Assembly: GCF_003590945.1 (NCBI RefSeq)
Contig: NZ_QYUK01000011.1
Span: 4,062,909 to 4,126,908 of the forward strand
Direction: 5' to 3'
Length of the DNA: 64,000 bases
DNA from: Oleomonas cavernae
Lineage (GTDB): Bacteria; Pseudomonadota; Alphaproteobacteria; Zavarziniales; Zavarziniaceae
In this document: in pieces, positions 45,227-54,151 of the stretch
How the letters are laid out: the number at the start of each line of letters is the position of its first letter
How positions within the stretch are numbered: the stretch's first letter is position 1
Notes under the pieces: model-generated
What the model saw: only the letters and a program-made list of their open reading frames with translations
Told to the model about the DNA's origin: nothing
The model's database searches: none
Program-made: the position numbers and the translations under genes

Positions 45227-46606
45227 TCAGCGGGTGCCGAGGCGGCGGATCGCGTCGGGGGTGTAGCGCTCGGGCTGCAGTTCCTCGACGTTCCACTCCA
45301 GCGGCTTCTCTTCCATGTTCATGGTCTGGGCGAGATAGCGGCCGGACTGGAGGTCGTAGTCGACCTCGAAGATCTGGTTGCAGGACTGGGCGTCGTAGTA
45401 CTGGATGATCGGCGCATCCTGGACCCGCCAGAGCGAGCCGCGGGTGTCGAACAGCGAGACGTTGGTGAAGGTCCAGCTGTCCTCGTCCTGGAAGATCACG
45501 CGCTTGGAATAGATGTGACGCGCGCCTTCCCGCAGGTTGGCCTCGACATTATGCACCCGGTGCAGTTCGTAGCGCATGACATCCTGATTGGGATGCTGGC
45601 CGGTCAGGAACTCCTTGTAGGGCGTGTTGTTCGCCTTGTAGGCGTTGTAACCGATATAGGCCTCCTGGAGGCCGTTGTACTTCCAGGTATAGCGCTCGGG
45701 CGAGCCGTTCATGATATCGAACTGGTCGATCGTGGTCAGGCCGTCCGAATTGGTGCCCGGGTTGTCGAAGGACAGGTCGGGCGCGCGCAGCACCCGGCGG
45801 GTGCCGGGGTTGTACTGCCAAGCCTGCCGCGGGCCTTGGCTGTCGTTGATATTGTCCAGCACCAGGATGATCGAGCCGGCGATACGCGCCGGCGCCGTGG
45901 TCATCGAGAGATAGGTGATCCAGACGTTGTTGAGCTGGCTGAGCTGGGTGACGTCGCCCACCGCGCGCACACCCGGGCCCATGTAGTGCAGGATGCCTTC
46001 GTCCTGGGCCTTCACGATGGTGTAGTCGCCGGTGCGGGTGACCGCGGCCAGCGCGAAGGCGCGGCGGAACTTGAAGCCCAGACGCGGGCGGAAGCGGTGG
46101 TTCCAGAAGAACTCGACGCCTTCGGTGGCCAGCGGGAAGGGCACGCCGACCAGGCCTTCCGCCAGGCCGTTGCCGTCGGGCGTCAGCTTGGCGACCTCGG
46201 CATTCTTCTTGTTGGCGTCATAGACCGCCTGCTTGTAGGCGCAGCTGCGATGGGTCTTGTAGACGTTGAGCTTGTAGGTCGGGTAGGTCTTCAGCAGGGC
46301 GAGCTGGCCGGGCGACAGCTTGGCCGCGTACTGGTCGGCATTGGCGCCGGTGATGGTGAACAGCACGGGATCGCTGGCAAAGGGATCGACCAGGCGCTGG
46401 CCCGGGGCATAGCCCGCCGGTGCGGTCTTGATGCCGCCGTCCCAGGCCGGGATCGAGCCATCGGCATTGCCGGCCTTGGTGGAGCCCATGGGGGTGAGAT
46501 CGGCGCCCAGCCGGGCGATCTGGTCGGGGCCGCCCTTGGCAAGGGCCGTGCCGCCCAGCAGGGCCGCCAGGCCGAGGGTCAGACCAAGATACGCAATACG
46601 TTTCAT
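45227..46606 (-). CDS. DUF1329 periplasmic protein, copy 2
   Basis: 459 residues from ATG 46606, which has GGAGG 7 bp upstream; a longer in-frame start at 46732 runs into the next gene. Signal peptide ends GTALA. DUF1329 markers are as in copy 1: LTPMGSTKAGNADGSIPAWD, LSPGQLALLKTYPTYKLNVY, FWNHRFRPRLGFKFRR, YNPGTRRVLRAPDLSFDNP, FQDEDSWTFTNVSLFD and the end YTPDAIRRLGTR. It has its own promoter element (46653-46680) and a terminator. Confidence 0.92.
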   Translation of the reverse strand: MKRIAYLGLTLGLAALLGGTALAKGGPDQIARLGADLTPMGSTKAGNADGSIPAWDGGIKTAPAGYAPGQRLVDPFASDPVLFTITGANADQYAAKLSPGQLALLKTYPTYKLNVYKTHRSCAYKQAVYDANKKNAEVAKLTPDGNGLAEGLVGVPFPLATEGVEFFWNHRFRPRLGFKFRRAFALAAVTRTGDYTIVKAQDEGILHYMGPGVRAVGDVTQLSQLNNVWITYLSMTTAPARIAGSIILVLDNINDSQGPRQAWQYNPGTRRVLRAPDLSFDNPGTNSDGLTTIDQFDIMNGSPERYTWKYNGLQEAYIGYNAYKANNTPYKEFLTGQHPNQDVMRYELHRVHNVEANLREGARHIYSKRVIFQDEDSWTFTNVSLFDTRGSLWRVQDAPIIQYYDAQSCNQIFEVDYDLQSGRYLAQTMNMEEKPLEWNVEELQPERYTPDAIRRLGTR

Positions 46607-46652
46607 CAGGAGCCTCCCGGAGGGACCGCGCCACCCTGGCGCGGCCCGACAT

Positions 46653-46680
46653 GTTTTTCTTATGTTATGTTTAATGTTAC
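46653..46680 (-). promoter_or_regulatory. AT-rich promoter element shared with DUF1302 copy 4
   Basis: On the minus strand this contains AAACATAACATAAGAAAAAC. It matches the element at 48584-48610 at 20 of 28 ungapped positions and lies at the same distance (about 47 bp) before its gene. It probably holds a -10 and an activator or repressor site. See also the matching entry. Confidence 0.5.
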
Positions 46681-46694
46681 GTAAACAGCGGACA

Positions 46695-48542
46695 TCAGAA
46701 CGTGTAGCTGATCGAGGCCGAGAAGAAGTCACGATCGTTCAACGGATTCTGACGGCCGCCGAAGTAGGTGGTGTAACCAATCGAGCCGCGCCATGCGAGC
46801 AGGTAGTCCGCATCGAGCTGGAAGCTCAACGCGCTGGCTCGCTCGATATAGCCGGCGGCAACCGGGGAGTTGCCGTAGAGGCCGGTGGCATAGCGGAGAC
46901 TCGGCGTCAGATTCACCCCGGCGAAGGCGTCGGGATAGCTTGCCGAGGCCACCGCCGTAACGCCAACCGAGAAATCGGTCGCCGCCTCGTACTTGCCGGT
47001 CAACGGATCGGTGAACGCCCCACTGCCGGGAGTGCCGTTGCCGAAGACGTCGAAGGCCAGGATTTTTTCGTTGGGCAGGTCGGCGTAGACGCCGCCGAAC
47101 TCGGCGATCAGGCTGATGCTGTTGGCGCCGATCGCCGACGTCGGAAAGTCGGAGCCGCCCAGCGTCTTGATGCCGCGCAGCATGAAGGTATAGATGTCGT
47201 CGCGGACAAAGCCCTCGATGCGCTGCCCGGGCATGCCGGCGGTCAAACCGTTCTGCGTGCTCACCTGGTTGGGGAAACCAACCGCGCTGCAAGGCGCGCC
47301 GGGGGCGGGAATCAATGCGCAGATGTAGGCTGTCGCAAAAGACTCGCCGTCGATCAGCAGCGGGTAGTCATGCATCCAGGCGACTTCGCCGGCGAGCGAG
47401 ACACCGAGCGCGTCGATCGACGTGTTGAAGCTGGTGCCCAGCATCTTCACGTCCTCGAGGTAGGTGACCTCGAGCCGGCCGTTGTTGGCGTTGACAAACG
47501 GGCTCGCTGTCAGCACTGCCGGGGTGACAAAGGTCGGTACCGGCAGGCGTGCGGTGATGTTGGCGTAATAGAGGCCGAATTCCGTGTTGTTGAGTTCCGG
47601 CGAGAAATAGCGCATGGCCACGCCATAATTCTTACCGTCGTTGTTCTCGTCGTCTTGAACATAGACCGGTGAAGAGAAGCCGCCGACGTTGGGGAAAATC
47701 ACGTCGTAGTCCTGGCCGGCGCCAAAGCCGGTGCCACCCTGTCCGACGATATCGCTGGTCGAAAAGAAGCTGCCCGAAGCGTCGGCAATGGTCGGGCGGA
47801 ATTCGAACTGGTAAAACGCCTCGACGCTCAGGCCGCTGCCGACTTCGTAGGTCAGCAGCGCTGCGGGCATCGAACGCACAGCGTCGCGCAGTTCGGCGCC
47901 GGGCTGGCGCAACTTGGAGATATCGAAGGAGTTGACCTGGGCAAAGCTCAAAGGCGTGAACAGCGCCTCGCCCCAGGAAATCGACTGCTGGCCAATCTTG
48001 GCGATCAACTGATTGTCGCCGATATCAAACTTCCCGCGCACCCACAAATCCATGATTTCATAGCCATGGGATGCCGTGTTTTGCCCCGCTTCGGTCTGGC
48101 GGCCTGCCAGATCGCGGTAGTTGGCAGCCCCACCCATAAAGGCGAGATCACCGTTGTCGTAGATGTAGTCGTAGAAGGCTTGGCCACGAGCATAGACGGT
48201 GAAGTTCTGCCAGCTCGCCTCAACCTCACCCTGTACCCGAACCGGCGCATTGACGAAATCGCCGCTGTCGAAATTCAGGTTGCCATTGTCGCCGTTGCAG
48301 GTAGTCGACGTACCAACCCCGGGCAAGTTCGCCGGGCAGATCAGCCGACCGTCCCGGCCTTCGGTACGAATCCCGAAGCCCGCCGAAATTGACACCTGCG
48401 TGTTGATCGTGACTTCGCCGACCTCGAAATTGGCGGCCTGCGCCGTGCCGGCCCCCAGCAGCCCGAACGCGACGGCGAGTGAGCCCGCGCCAAGCGCGGT
48501 CGCCCGCGTCAAACGGGTACGAACAGAACTATCTTTCCTCAA
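46695..48542 (-). CDS. DUF1302 outer-membrane protein, copy 4
   Basis: 615 residues from a TTG start with GGGAGG upstream. It is the most diverged copy: NWGEALFT becomes SWGEALFTPLSFAQVNSFD, but QPGAELRDAV, FSPELNNTEFGLYYANI and the ending GRQNPLNDRDFFSASISYTF are clear. The signal peptide ends GTAQAA. The long loop of copies 1-3 is shorter. It opens the array and is preceded by a 23-bp palindrome (48652) and the AT-rich element. Confidence 0.88.
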   Translation of the reverse strand: MRKDSSVRTRLTRATALGAGSLAVAFGLLGAGTAQAANFEVGEVTINTQVSISAGFGIRTEGRDGRLICPANLPGVGTSTTCNGDNGNLNFDSGDFVNAPVRVQGEVEASWQNFTVYARGQAFYDYIYDNGDLAFMGGAANYRDLAGRQTEAGQNTASHGYEIMDLWVRGKFDIGDNQLIAKIGQQSISWGEALFTPLSFAQVNSFDISKLRQPGAELRDAVRSMPAALLTYEVGSGLSVEAFYQFEFRPTIADASGSFFSTSDIVGQGGTGFGAGQDYDVIFPNVGGFSSPVYVQDDENNDGKNYGVAMRYFSPELNNTEFGLYYANITARLPVPTFVTPAVLTASPFVNANNGRLEVTYLEDVKMLGTSFNTSIDALGVSLAGEVAWMHDYPLLIDGESFATAYICALIPAPGAPCSAVGFPNQVSTQNGLTAGMPGQRIEGFVRDDIYTFMLRGIKTLGGSDFPTSAIGANSISLIAEFGGVYADLPNEKILAFDVFGNGTPGSGAFTDPLTGKYEAATDFSVGVTAVASASYPDAFAGVNLTPSLRYATGLYGNSPVAAGYIERASALSFQLDADYLLAWRGSIGYTTYFGGRQNPLNDRDFFSASISYTF

Positions 48543-48583
48543 CGTGACCTCCCACCCTTTAAGCCCCGGCGCCCTGACCGGGC

Positions 48584-48610
48584 GTTTTCGTTATTTATGT
48601 TTTATCGTTA
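48584..48610 (-). promoter_or_regulatory. AT-rich promoter element shared with DUF1329 copy 2
   Basis: On the minus strand this contains AAAACATAAATAACGAAAAC. CTGCAA and ATAAAT about 17 bp apart give a possible -35/-10. It is about 42 bp before the TTG start of copy 4 and matches the element at 46653. Confidence 0.5.
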
Positions 48611-48651
48611 TTGCATTGCAGCGCTGCGAGAGCCGCATGACCGATCTACCC

Positions 48652-48674
48652 GACACCGTTCCCAAAACGGTGTC
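48652..48674. promoter_or_regulatory. 23-bp perfect palindrome, probable operator
   Basis: GACACCGTT (48652-48660) and AACGGTGTC (48666-48674) are exact reverse complements around CCCAA. It lies about 110 bp ahead of DUF1302 copy 4. No T-run follows and there is no neighbouring gene end, so an operator is more likely than a terminator. Confidence 0.6.
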
Positions 48675-48930
48675 AAGTCTCGACCGGCGCGCGAGGTGCT
48701 TTCTCGCATTGCAACAGTTGCAGAATCGCCACACCAGAAAAAGCCACGCGATGGCAATGACTTACGGTGACATTTTGTCACTTTGGGGCTTTTCCGCGAC
48801 AAATCGGCACAACCGGCCACCCCGATTCAGTTGCCGCCATTATGGGTGTTTTTTCGGTTTTCGTCGCGTCATGAAGGCATTTCGGGCACCACTGAAAGTA
48901 GTGCCCGAAAGACCGGAATGCCGGCGTGCC

Positions 48931-49848
48931 CTATTGGTGATGAAGGCGCAGGCCGGGCCGGGGCCAGTCGCAGGCGATCAGCCTGCCGGTGCCCGACAGG
49001 GTGATGAAGGCGGTACGCAGGGCCGGGCCGCCGAAGCAGATATTGGTCGTCAACGGATCGGGGAAGGGGATGTGCTCCACCTTGGCGCCGTCGGGGGAGA
49101 TCGCGGTGATGCCCCCGTTGAGCAGGGTCGCGACGCAGACATGGCCTTCGCCGTCGACGCCGAGGCTGTCGTAGAGGTTGAGCCCGCCGGGGCCGGCCAG
49201 CAACTGCCCGGGGTGCCCGAGCAGGCCGTTGGCGCCGCCGATCTTGCCCGGCCCCGCCACCGCGAAGGACCAGACCCGGCCGGTGAAGGTCTCGGCCACG
49301 TAGAGCACCTTGCCGTCGGGCGACAGGCCGATGCCGTTGGGCGCCTGGAGCGGGAAGATGACTTCCTCGATGAAGCTGCCGTCGGCCTTGGCATAGAACA
49401 CGCCGGTGGTATCGCGTTCGCGCGCCCGCGACTTGCCGTGGTCGGTGAACCAGAAGCCGCCGGTGCCGTCGAACACCAGGTCGTTAGGGCCCCGCAGGCG
49501 GACGTCGCCCGCCCCGGTGTAGAGCGTTTCGGCCTTGCCGGTCGACAGGTCCACCCGCTGGATCGAGCCGCCGGCATAGTCGTGCGCCTGGTGGCCGGGG
49601 ACCAGAATCCCTCCCAGATCGGTGAATTCGAAGCCGCCGTTGTTGCAGATATAGACATGGCCGTCCGGCCCGATGGCGGCGCCGTTGGGCCCGCCGCCCA
49701 GGCTGGCGACCACGGTCAGGCGGCCGTCCGGGGCCACGCGGGTCAAGGTGCCCCGCGCGATTTCGACGACCAGGACATCCCCGTCGGGCAGGGCCACCGG
49801 CCCTTCCGGAAACCGAAGCCCCGAGGCTATTTCACGAAACGCAATCAC
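48931..49848 (-). CDS. SMP-30/gluconolactonase family protein
   Basis: 305 residues from GTG 49848, where GGGAGGGG lies 6 bp upstream; an in-frame start at 50004 overlaps the next gene's leader. Six-bladed propeller: LRFPEGPVALPDGDVLVVEI, GPNGAAIGPDGHVYICNNGG, GPNDLVFDGTGGFWFTDHGK and APNGIGLSPDGKVLYVAET contain the usual metal ligands (Glu, Asn, Asp). It hydrolyses lactones in the cytoplasm. It is not linked to obvious sugar genes here. Confidence 0.88.
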   Translation of the reverse strand: MIAFREIASGLRFPEGPVALPDGDVLVVEIARGTLTRVAPDGRLTVVASLGGGPNGAAIGPDGHVYICNNGGFEFTDLGGILVPGHQAHDYAGGSIQRVDLSTGKAETLYTGAGDVRLRGPNDLVFDGTGGFWFTDHGKSRARERDTTGVFYAKADGSFIEEVIFPLQAPNGIGLSPDGKVLYVAETFTGRVWSFAVAGPGKIGGANGLLGHPGQLLAGPGGLNLYDSLGVDGEGHVCVATLLNGGITAISPDGAKVEHIPFPDPLTTNICFGGPALRTAFITLSGTGRLIACDWPRPGLRLHHQ

Positions 49849-49961
49849 ATTCCCCTCCCATCTGGCGACGACGCGGGCATTTTTGTCTTTCCCCGCGCGA
49901 ATCGGACGGTAACTTGGCGCAAGCCGCCACCTCAAGCCGGCTGATTCATGGTTTTGCCCGA

Positions 49962-50896
49962 ATGATGCGTCCCTGCTGCCTGTCGCCCTCACGCCCCGCC
50001 CCATCGCCCCTGGCCTGGGCGCTGGTCGCCGGCCTGACCGCCGTCGCCGGGTCCGCCACGGCCGAGCAGGTGCCGACCGCGCCAGGGCAGACCATGGAGG
50101 TCGCCCCCATCGACGGCTACTGTGTGCTCGACGAGAGCCGCCCGGCCGAGGCCGAGTTCCTCAAGACCATCCGCGCCACCGTGGGCAGCGCCATGCGCGT
50201 GGCCCTGGCCTTCGGCGACTGCACCGAACTGGTCGAACTGCGGGCGGGCGAGCGCCAGATCCTGGACAATTTCGGGCAGATCCTGCTGCTGGCGAATGCC
50301 GAAGGCGTGGTGCAGCAGAGCGACGACTCCAAGGCGACCTACCTCGACTCGATCGCCAAGCAACTGACGTTTCCCCCGGCCGGATCGAGGATATCGCCGC
50401 CAACGGCGAGGCGCAGATGAAGGCCGCCGGCAAGGATGCCCCCGCGCCAATCGTCGCCGTCCTCGACCACGACGACCAGGCCTTCTATATCGGCACGGCA
50501 AAGCTCCAGGTCGACGGCAAGCGGCGCACGGTCATCGCGGGCCTGGCCGCCATCACCCTGATCCGCCACACCTCGGTCACGGTCAACCTGTTCAGTGCCT
50601 ATGACGGCAGCCAGAAGACTGGCGTCGCGGTGCTGAGCAACCTGACCCGGCGCCTGAAGGCCGGCATCGAGGATCTGCAATTCGTCAACGAGGACCCGGC
50701 CGCCCCGCCGGCGCCCCTGCCGGTGCCCAGCCGTAACGAATGGCAGGCCATGGGCTCGACCGCGCTGATCGGCGCGGTGATCGGCGGCGGCATCGGCGGC
50801 ATCGGCGCCCTATTCGTGGTCTGGCGCCGCCGGCGCCGCCTTGCCCGGCTCGATGCCCTCGCCACCCCCGCGGCCGAGTTGGCGCCGGGCGACTGA
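49962..50896 (+). CDS. Exported/tail-anchored protein of unknown function, with one apparent frameshift
   Basis: A signal peptide (LAWALVAGLTAVAGSATA) starts the first part, which runs to LTFPP. Near 50382 one base is missing: CCCCCGGCCGG should give PPGRIEDIAANGEAQM. The second part continues to a C-terminal membrane helix (LIGAVIGGGIGGIGALFVV) and a basic RRRRRL tail. With one base restored it is about 311 residues. The mature domain (EFLKTIRATVGSAMRVALAF, AVLDHDDQAFYIGTAKL) matches no family I know. Outward-facing domain with a cytoplasmic tail is the simple reading. Confidence 0.6.
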
Positions 50897-50977
50897 TTCC
50901 GCGCCGCGCTTGGCGCTTGATCTCCTCCGACAGGCGCGCGACGCTGATATCCTCCGCAACGCATGGGGGATGAAATC

Positions 50978-51775
50978 ATGTTGTTTGGTAAACGCGCGCG
51001 GTTCGGCCTGCGCTTCGTCGCGGCTGCCGCGGCCGCAGTGGCCCTGGCCGGCCTGACGCCGGCCTCCGCCGCCGAGAAGGTCGTCAAGATCGGCACCGAG
51101 GGCGCCTATCCGCCGTTCAACGCCATCGATGCCGGCGGCCAGCTCTATGGCTTCGACGTCGATATCGCCAAGGCGCTGTGCGAGAAGATGAAGGTGAAGT
51201 GCGAGTTCGTCACCCAGGACTGGGACGGCATCATTCCCGCCCTGCAGGCCAAGAAGTTCGATGCCATCGTCGCCTCGATGGCGATCACCGACGAGCGCAA
51301 GAAGGTCGTCGACTTCTCGGACAAATACTACGACACGCCCACCCAGTTCGTGTCCGTGAAGTCGGCCGGCATCACCGAAACCACTCCCGCCGCCCTCAAG
51401 GGCAAGGCCCTGGGCGCCCAGAGCGCGACCATCCAGGCCGACCTGCTCGAAGCCCTCTACAAGGAATCGACGATCAAGCTCTACGCCACCGTCGACGAGC
51501 TCTACGCCGACCTGGCGTCGGGCCGGGTCGATGCCGGCCTGGTCGACAAGACCGTGACCTACACCTGGCTCGAGACCCCGCCGGGCGCCTGTTGCGCCTT
51601 CGCCGGACCGGAGATGTTCGAGCCCAAGTCGATCCTGGGCAACGGTGTCGGCATCGCCGTGCGCAAGGGCGATACCGAGCTGTTGACCGCGCTCAACAAG
51701 GCGATCGCCGAAATCCTGGCCGACGGCACCTACAAGACCATCAACGACAAGTATTTCCCGTTCTCGATCTACTGA
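50978..51775 (+). CDS. Amino-acid ABC transporter substrate-binding protein
   Basis: About 265 residues from ATG 50978 (GGGGGA upstream); an in-frame ATG at 50963 has no site. Sec signal ends TPASA. SBP family 3: VKIGTEGAYPPFNAIDAGG, LYGFDVDIAKALCEKMKVKC, DWDGIIPALQAKKFDAIVASM, and GSGRVDAGLVDK-like ASGRVDAGLVD. It binds a polar or basic amino acid. No permease or ATPase lies nearby, so it must share components made elsewhere. A terminator follows at once. Confidence 0.88.
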   Translation: MLFGKRARFGLRFVAAAAAAVALAGLTPASAAEKVVKIGTEGAYPPFNAIDAGGQLYGFDVDIAKALCEKMKVKCEFVTQDWDGIIPALQAKKFDAIVASMAITDERKKVVDFSDKYYDTPTQFVSVKSAGITETTPAALKGKALGAQSATIQADLLEALYKESTIKLYATVDELYADLASGRVDAGLVDKTVTYTWLETPPGACCAFAGPEMFEPKSILGNGVGIAVRKGDTELLTALNKAIAEILADGTYKTINDKYFPFSIY

Positions 51776-51792
51776 TCGGGTAACACCATCGA

Positions 51793-51821
51793 GGGCGCCC
51801 CGCCGGCGGGGCGCCCTTTTT
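51793..51821 (+). terminator. Rho-independent terminator after the amino-acid binding protein gene
   Basis: GGGCGCCCCGCC and GGCGGGGCGCCC pair fully, followed by five T residues. It ends about 17 bp before the next ATG, so the next gene needs its own promoter or read-through. Confidence 0.9.
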
Positions 51822-51837
51822 GCTGCAAAGAAGACCG

Positions 51838-52881
51838 ATGCCCCAGCGCTTTGCCGATGTCGTCGCCCGCAACGGCGCCGTTCCCCTGATCTGGGCGGCG
51901 GCGACCGAGGCCCAGAACTACCTGAACCTGGGCGATGCCTTGAGCCCGGTGATGGTCGCGGCCTTCAGCGGCCTGGCCGTCGACCGCCGGCCGATGGCGT
52001 CCAAGTCCGTGCGCATGTCCTGCGTCGGCACCATCGCCCACGGCTTCGAGGGCGGCGACGTCTTCGTCTGGGGCACGGGGATGAGCGAGGCGAGGCGCCC
52101 CGGCCAGGCCGACGCCGGCAAGTGGGCACCGCCGCCCGACACCCGCTTCACCGTCTGCGCCACCCGCGGCCCTGTGACCGCCAGGATCCTGAGCGCCGCC
52201 ACCGGGAGCACGACCCGGGCCTATGGCGACCCGGTGGCCCATCTGCCGCAGTTCTACAAGGCCCCCGTGGCCAAGCGCCACGAACTCGGTGTCATCCTGC
52301 ACCTGTCCGAACTCGACGGCCGCGCGCTGACCGCCGGGCCCAAGCAGGAACTGGCGCGTTACCATGTCCCGCCCGACCTCGCCGGCGAGGTGCGCCTGAT
52401 CAACACCCTGACGCCGATCGGCGCCGACGGGCTGGAGGCCAAGATGGCCGAGATCCTGTCGTGCCGGCGCATCGTCTCGACCAGCCTGCACGGCATGGTC
52501 ATCGCCGAGACCTTCGGCATTCCATGCCTCTATTTCTCGCCGCGCGGGGCGGCCGGGCTGACCCAGGTCGACCTGACGGCCAAGCCCCGCATCGACAAGC
52601 GCATGGTGGATTTCTACCTGGGCGCGGGCCGGCAGCGCCTGAGCCATTACGAATGGCCGCACGATACGCCCGGCGACTGGCCCCGCCTGATCCGCGCGAT
52701 CGACGAGGCCTGGGTGCCGCTGGCCATCGACCACAGCCAGTTGATCGACAGCTTCCCGCTGCCCTATCGCCCGCTCGAAACCGACAACCTGTTCCGCCTG
52801 GCCCCGATCCGCAATATCCCCTACCAGCACGCCGTCGGCGCCCTGCTGAAGAAGGACCAGGCCGCCCCGGTGCGCTGGTGA
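51838..52881 (+). CDS. Polysaccharide pyruvyl-transferase-like protein
   Basis: 347 residues from ATG 51838. LIWAAATEAQNYLNLGDALSP and VWGTGMSEAR match the N-terminal part of the PS_pyruv_trans/CsaB family, and SLHGMVIAETFGIPCLYFSPR its C-terminal part. CsaB-type enzymes transfer pyruvate ketals to cell-wall or capsular glycans. There is no CMP-sugar or capsule locus here, and the substrate is unclear. It may modify the product of the 28-kb glycan operon. Confidence 0.78.
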   Translation: MPQRFADVVARNGAVPLIWAAATEAQNYLNLGDALSPVMVAAFSGLAVDRRPMASKSVRMSCVGTIAHGFEGGDVFVWGTGMSEARRPGQADAGKWAPPPDTRFTVCATRGPVTARILSAATGSTTRAYGDPVAHLPQFYKAPVAKRHELGVILHLSELDGRALTAGPKQELARYHVPPDLAGEVRLINTLTPIGADGLEAKMAEILSCRRIVSTSLHGMVIAETFGIPCLYFSPRGAAGLTQVDLTAKPRIDKRMVDFYLGAGRQRLSHYEWPHDTPGDWPRLIRAIDEAWVPLAIDHSQLIDSFPLPYRPLETDNLFRLAPIRNIPYQHAVGALLKKDQAAPVRW

Positions 52882-52955
52882 GGCGCCCTTGGGCAGGCGG
52901 AAGCGAGCGGCTGAACCGCTTTCGCCGGTTCGGCGGGCCTATATCCCGGTTTTGA

Positions 52956-52985
52956 TTGACCCTGCGCGTGCCCCACGGTTCTAAT
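52956..52985 (+). promoter_or_regulatory. Promoter of potF
   Basis: TTGACC (52956-52961) and TCTAAT (52980-52985) with an 18-bp spacer, each 5/6 to consensus. Transcription would start near 52992, about 41 bp before the first ATG. Confidence 0.6.
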
Positions 52986-53032
52986 TCGGCGGGTGCAATG
53001 AGGCGGGGGCTCCACTCGCCCAAAGGCGGAGA

Positions 53033-54139
53033 ATGATGATGAGGGGTTCGTTGAAACAGTATTTCCTGGGGGCCTGTATGGCCGCCGCGGCCTTCGCGGG
53101 CCCGGCCTGGGCCGAGGAAAAGGTCGTCAACGTCTACAACTGGGAAGAATATATCGACGACACCACTCTGGCCGATTTCGAGAAGGAAACCGGCATCAAG
53201 GTGGTCTATTCCACCTTCGATTCCAACGACACGCTGGAAGCCAAGATCCTGGCCGGCAAGTCGGGCTATGACGTGGTCTTCCCCTCGGGCGCCTTCCTGC
53301 AGCGCCAGATCGCGGCCGGCGCCTACCAGAAGCTGGACAAGTCCAAGCTGCCCAACATCACCAACATGGACCCGGCGATCATGGAGAAGCTTGGCGTCTT
53401 CGACCCGGGCAATGAATACGCCGTCGATTACATGTGGGGCGTCACCGGCGTCGCCTACAACGTCAAGAAGATCAAGGAACTGATGCCGGATGCCCCGGTC
53501 GATTCCTGGAAGCTGGTATTCGATCCCAAGGTGGTGGCGAAGTTCAAGGGCTGCGGCGTCACCCTGCTGAACGCGCCCGACGAAGTGATCCCGGCGGTGC
53601 TGAAATACATCGGCGAGGATCCCAATTCCAAGGACCCGGAGGTGCTGAAGAAGGCGCTGCCGGTGCTCAAGGCCATCCGCCCCTTCATCCAGCGCTTCGA
53701 ATCCTCGTCGATGATCGACAAGATGGCGACCGGCGACATCTGCCTCGGCATCATGTGGAACGGCGACCTGTTCCAGGCCAAGGCGGCGGCGGAAGCGGCC
53801 AAGAACGGCGTCGAGCTGGCCTTCTATGTGCCCAAGGAAGGGGCGCAGCTGTGGTTCGATTCGATGGTGATCCTGGCCGATGCGCCGCACCCCGATGCGG
53901 CCCATGCCTTCATCAACTACATGATGAAGCCCGAGGTGATCGCGCGTAACTCGGCCGCGACCCAGTACGCCAACGGCAATGCCGGGGCCAAGCCGCTGAT
54001 GGATGCCTCAGTCGTCAACAACCCGGGGATCTATCCGACGCCCGACACGATGAAGATCCTCTACCTGATCACCGCCTACTCCCAGAAAGAGCAGCGGATC
54101 CTGAACAAGGTCTGGGAAACCATCAAACTGGGCGAGTGA
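53033..54139 (+). CDS. potF: Putrescine ABC transporter substrate-binding protein
   Basis: 368 residues. Three ATGs at 53033, 53036 and 53039 follow GGCGGAG; the last gives the best spacing to GGAG. Sec signal ends AGPAWA. KVVNVYNWEEYIDDTTLADFE, TGIKVVYSTFDSNDTLEAKI, YDVVFPSGAFLQRQIAAGAY and DYMWGVTGVAYNV are PotF/SpuD features that bind putrescine. It begins the potFGHI set but a terminator lies between it and potG. Confidence 0.9.
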   Translation: MMMRGSLKQYFLGACMAAAAFAGPAWAEEKVVNVYNWEEYIDDTTLADFEKETGIKVVYSTFDSNDTLEAKILAGKSGYDVVFPSGAFLQRQIAAGAYQKLDKSKLPNITNMDPAIMEKLGVFDPGNEYAVDYMWGVTGVAYNVKKIKELMPDAPVDSWKLVFDPKVVAKFKGCGVTLLNAPDEVIPAVLKYIGEDPNSKDPEVLKKALPVLKAIRPFIQRFESSSMIDKMATGDICLGIMWNGDLFQAKAAAEAAKNGVELAFYVPKEGAQLWFDSMVILADAPHPDAAHAFINYMMKPEVIARNSAATQYANGNAGAKPLMDASVVNNPGIYPTPDTMKILYLITAYSQKEQRILNKVWETIKLGE

Positions 54140-54151
54140 TCGCCCGACCAG

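Larger units (their letters stand above)
48543..48930. other. Regulatory intergenic region ahead of DUF1302 copy 4
   Basis: The 388 bp between the SMP-30-like gene and DUF1302 copy 4, both on the minus strand. It holds the AT-rich element (48584-48610), a 23-bp palindrome (48652-48674), and a TGCAAC-A-GTTGCA palindrome (48710-48722). The part near 48770-48930 has no notable structure. No coding frame was seen. Confidence 0.6.
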
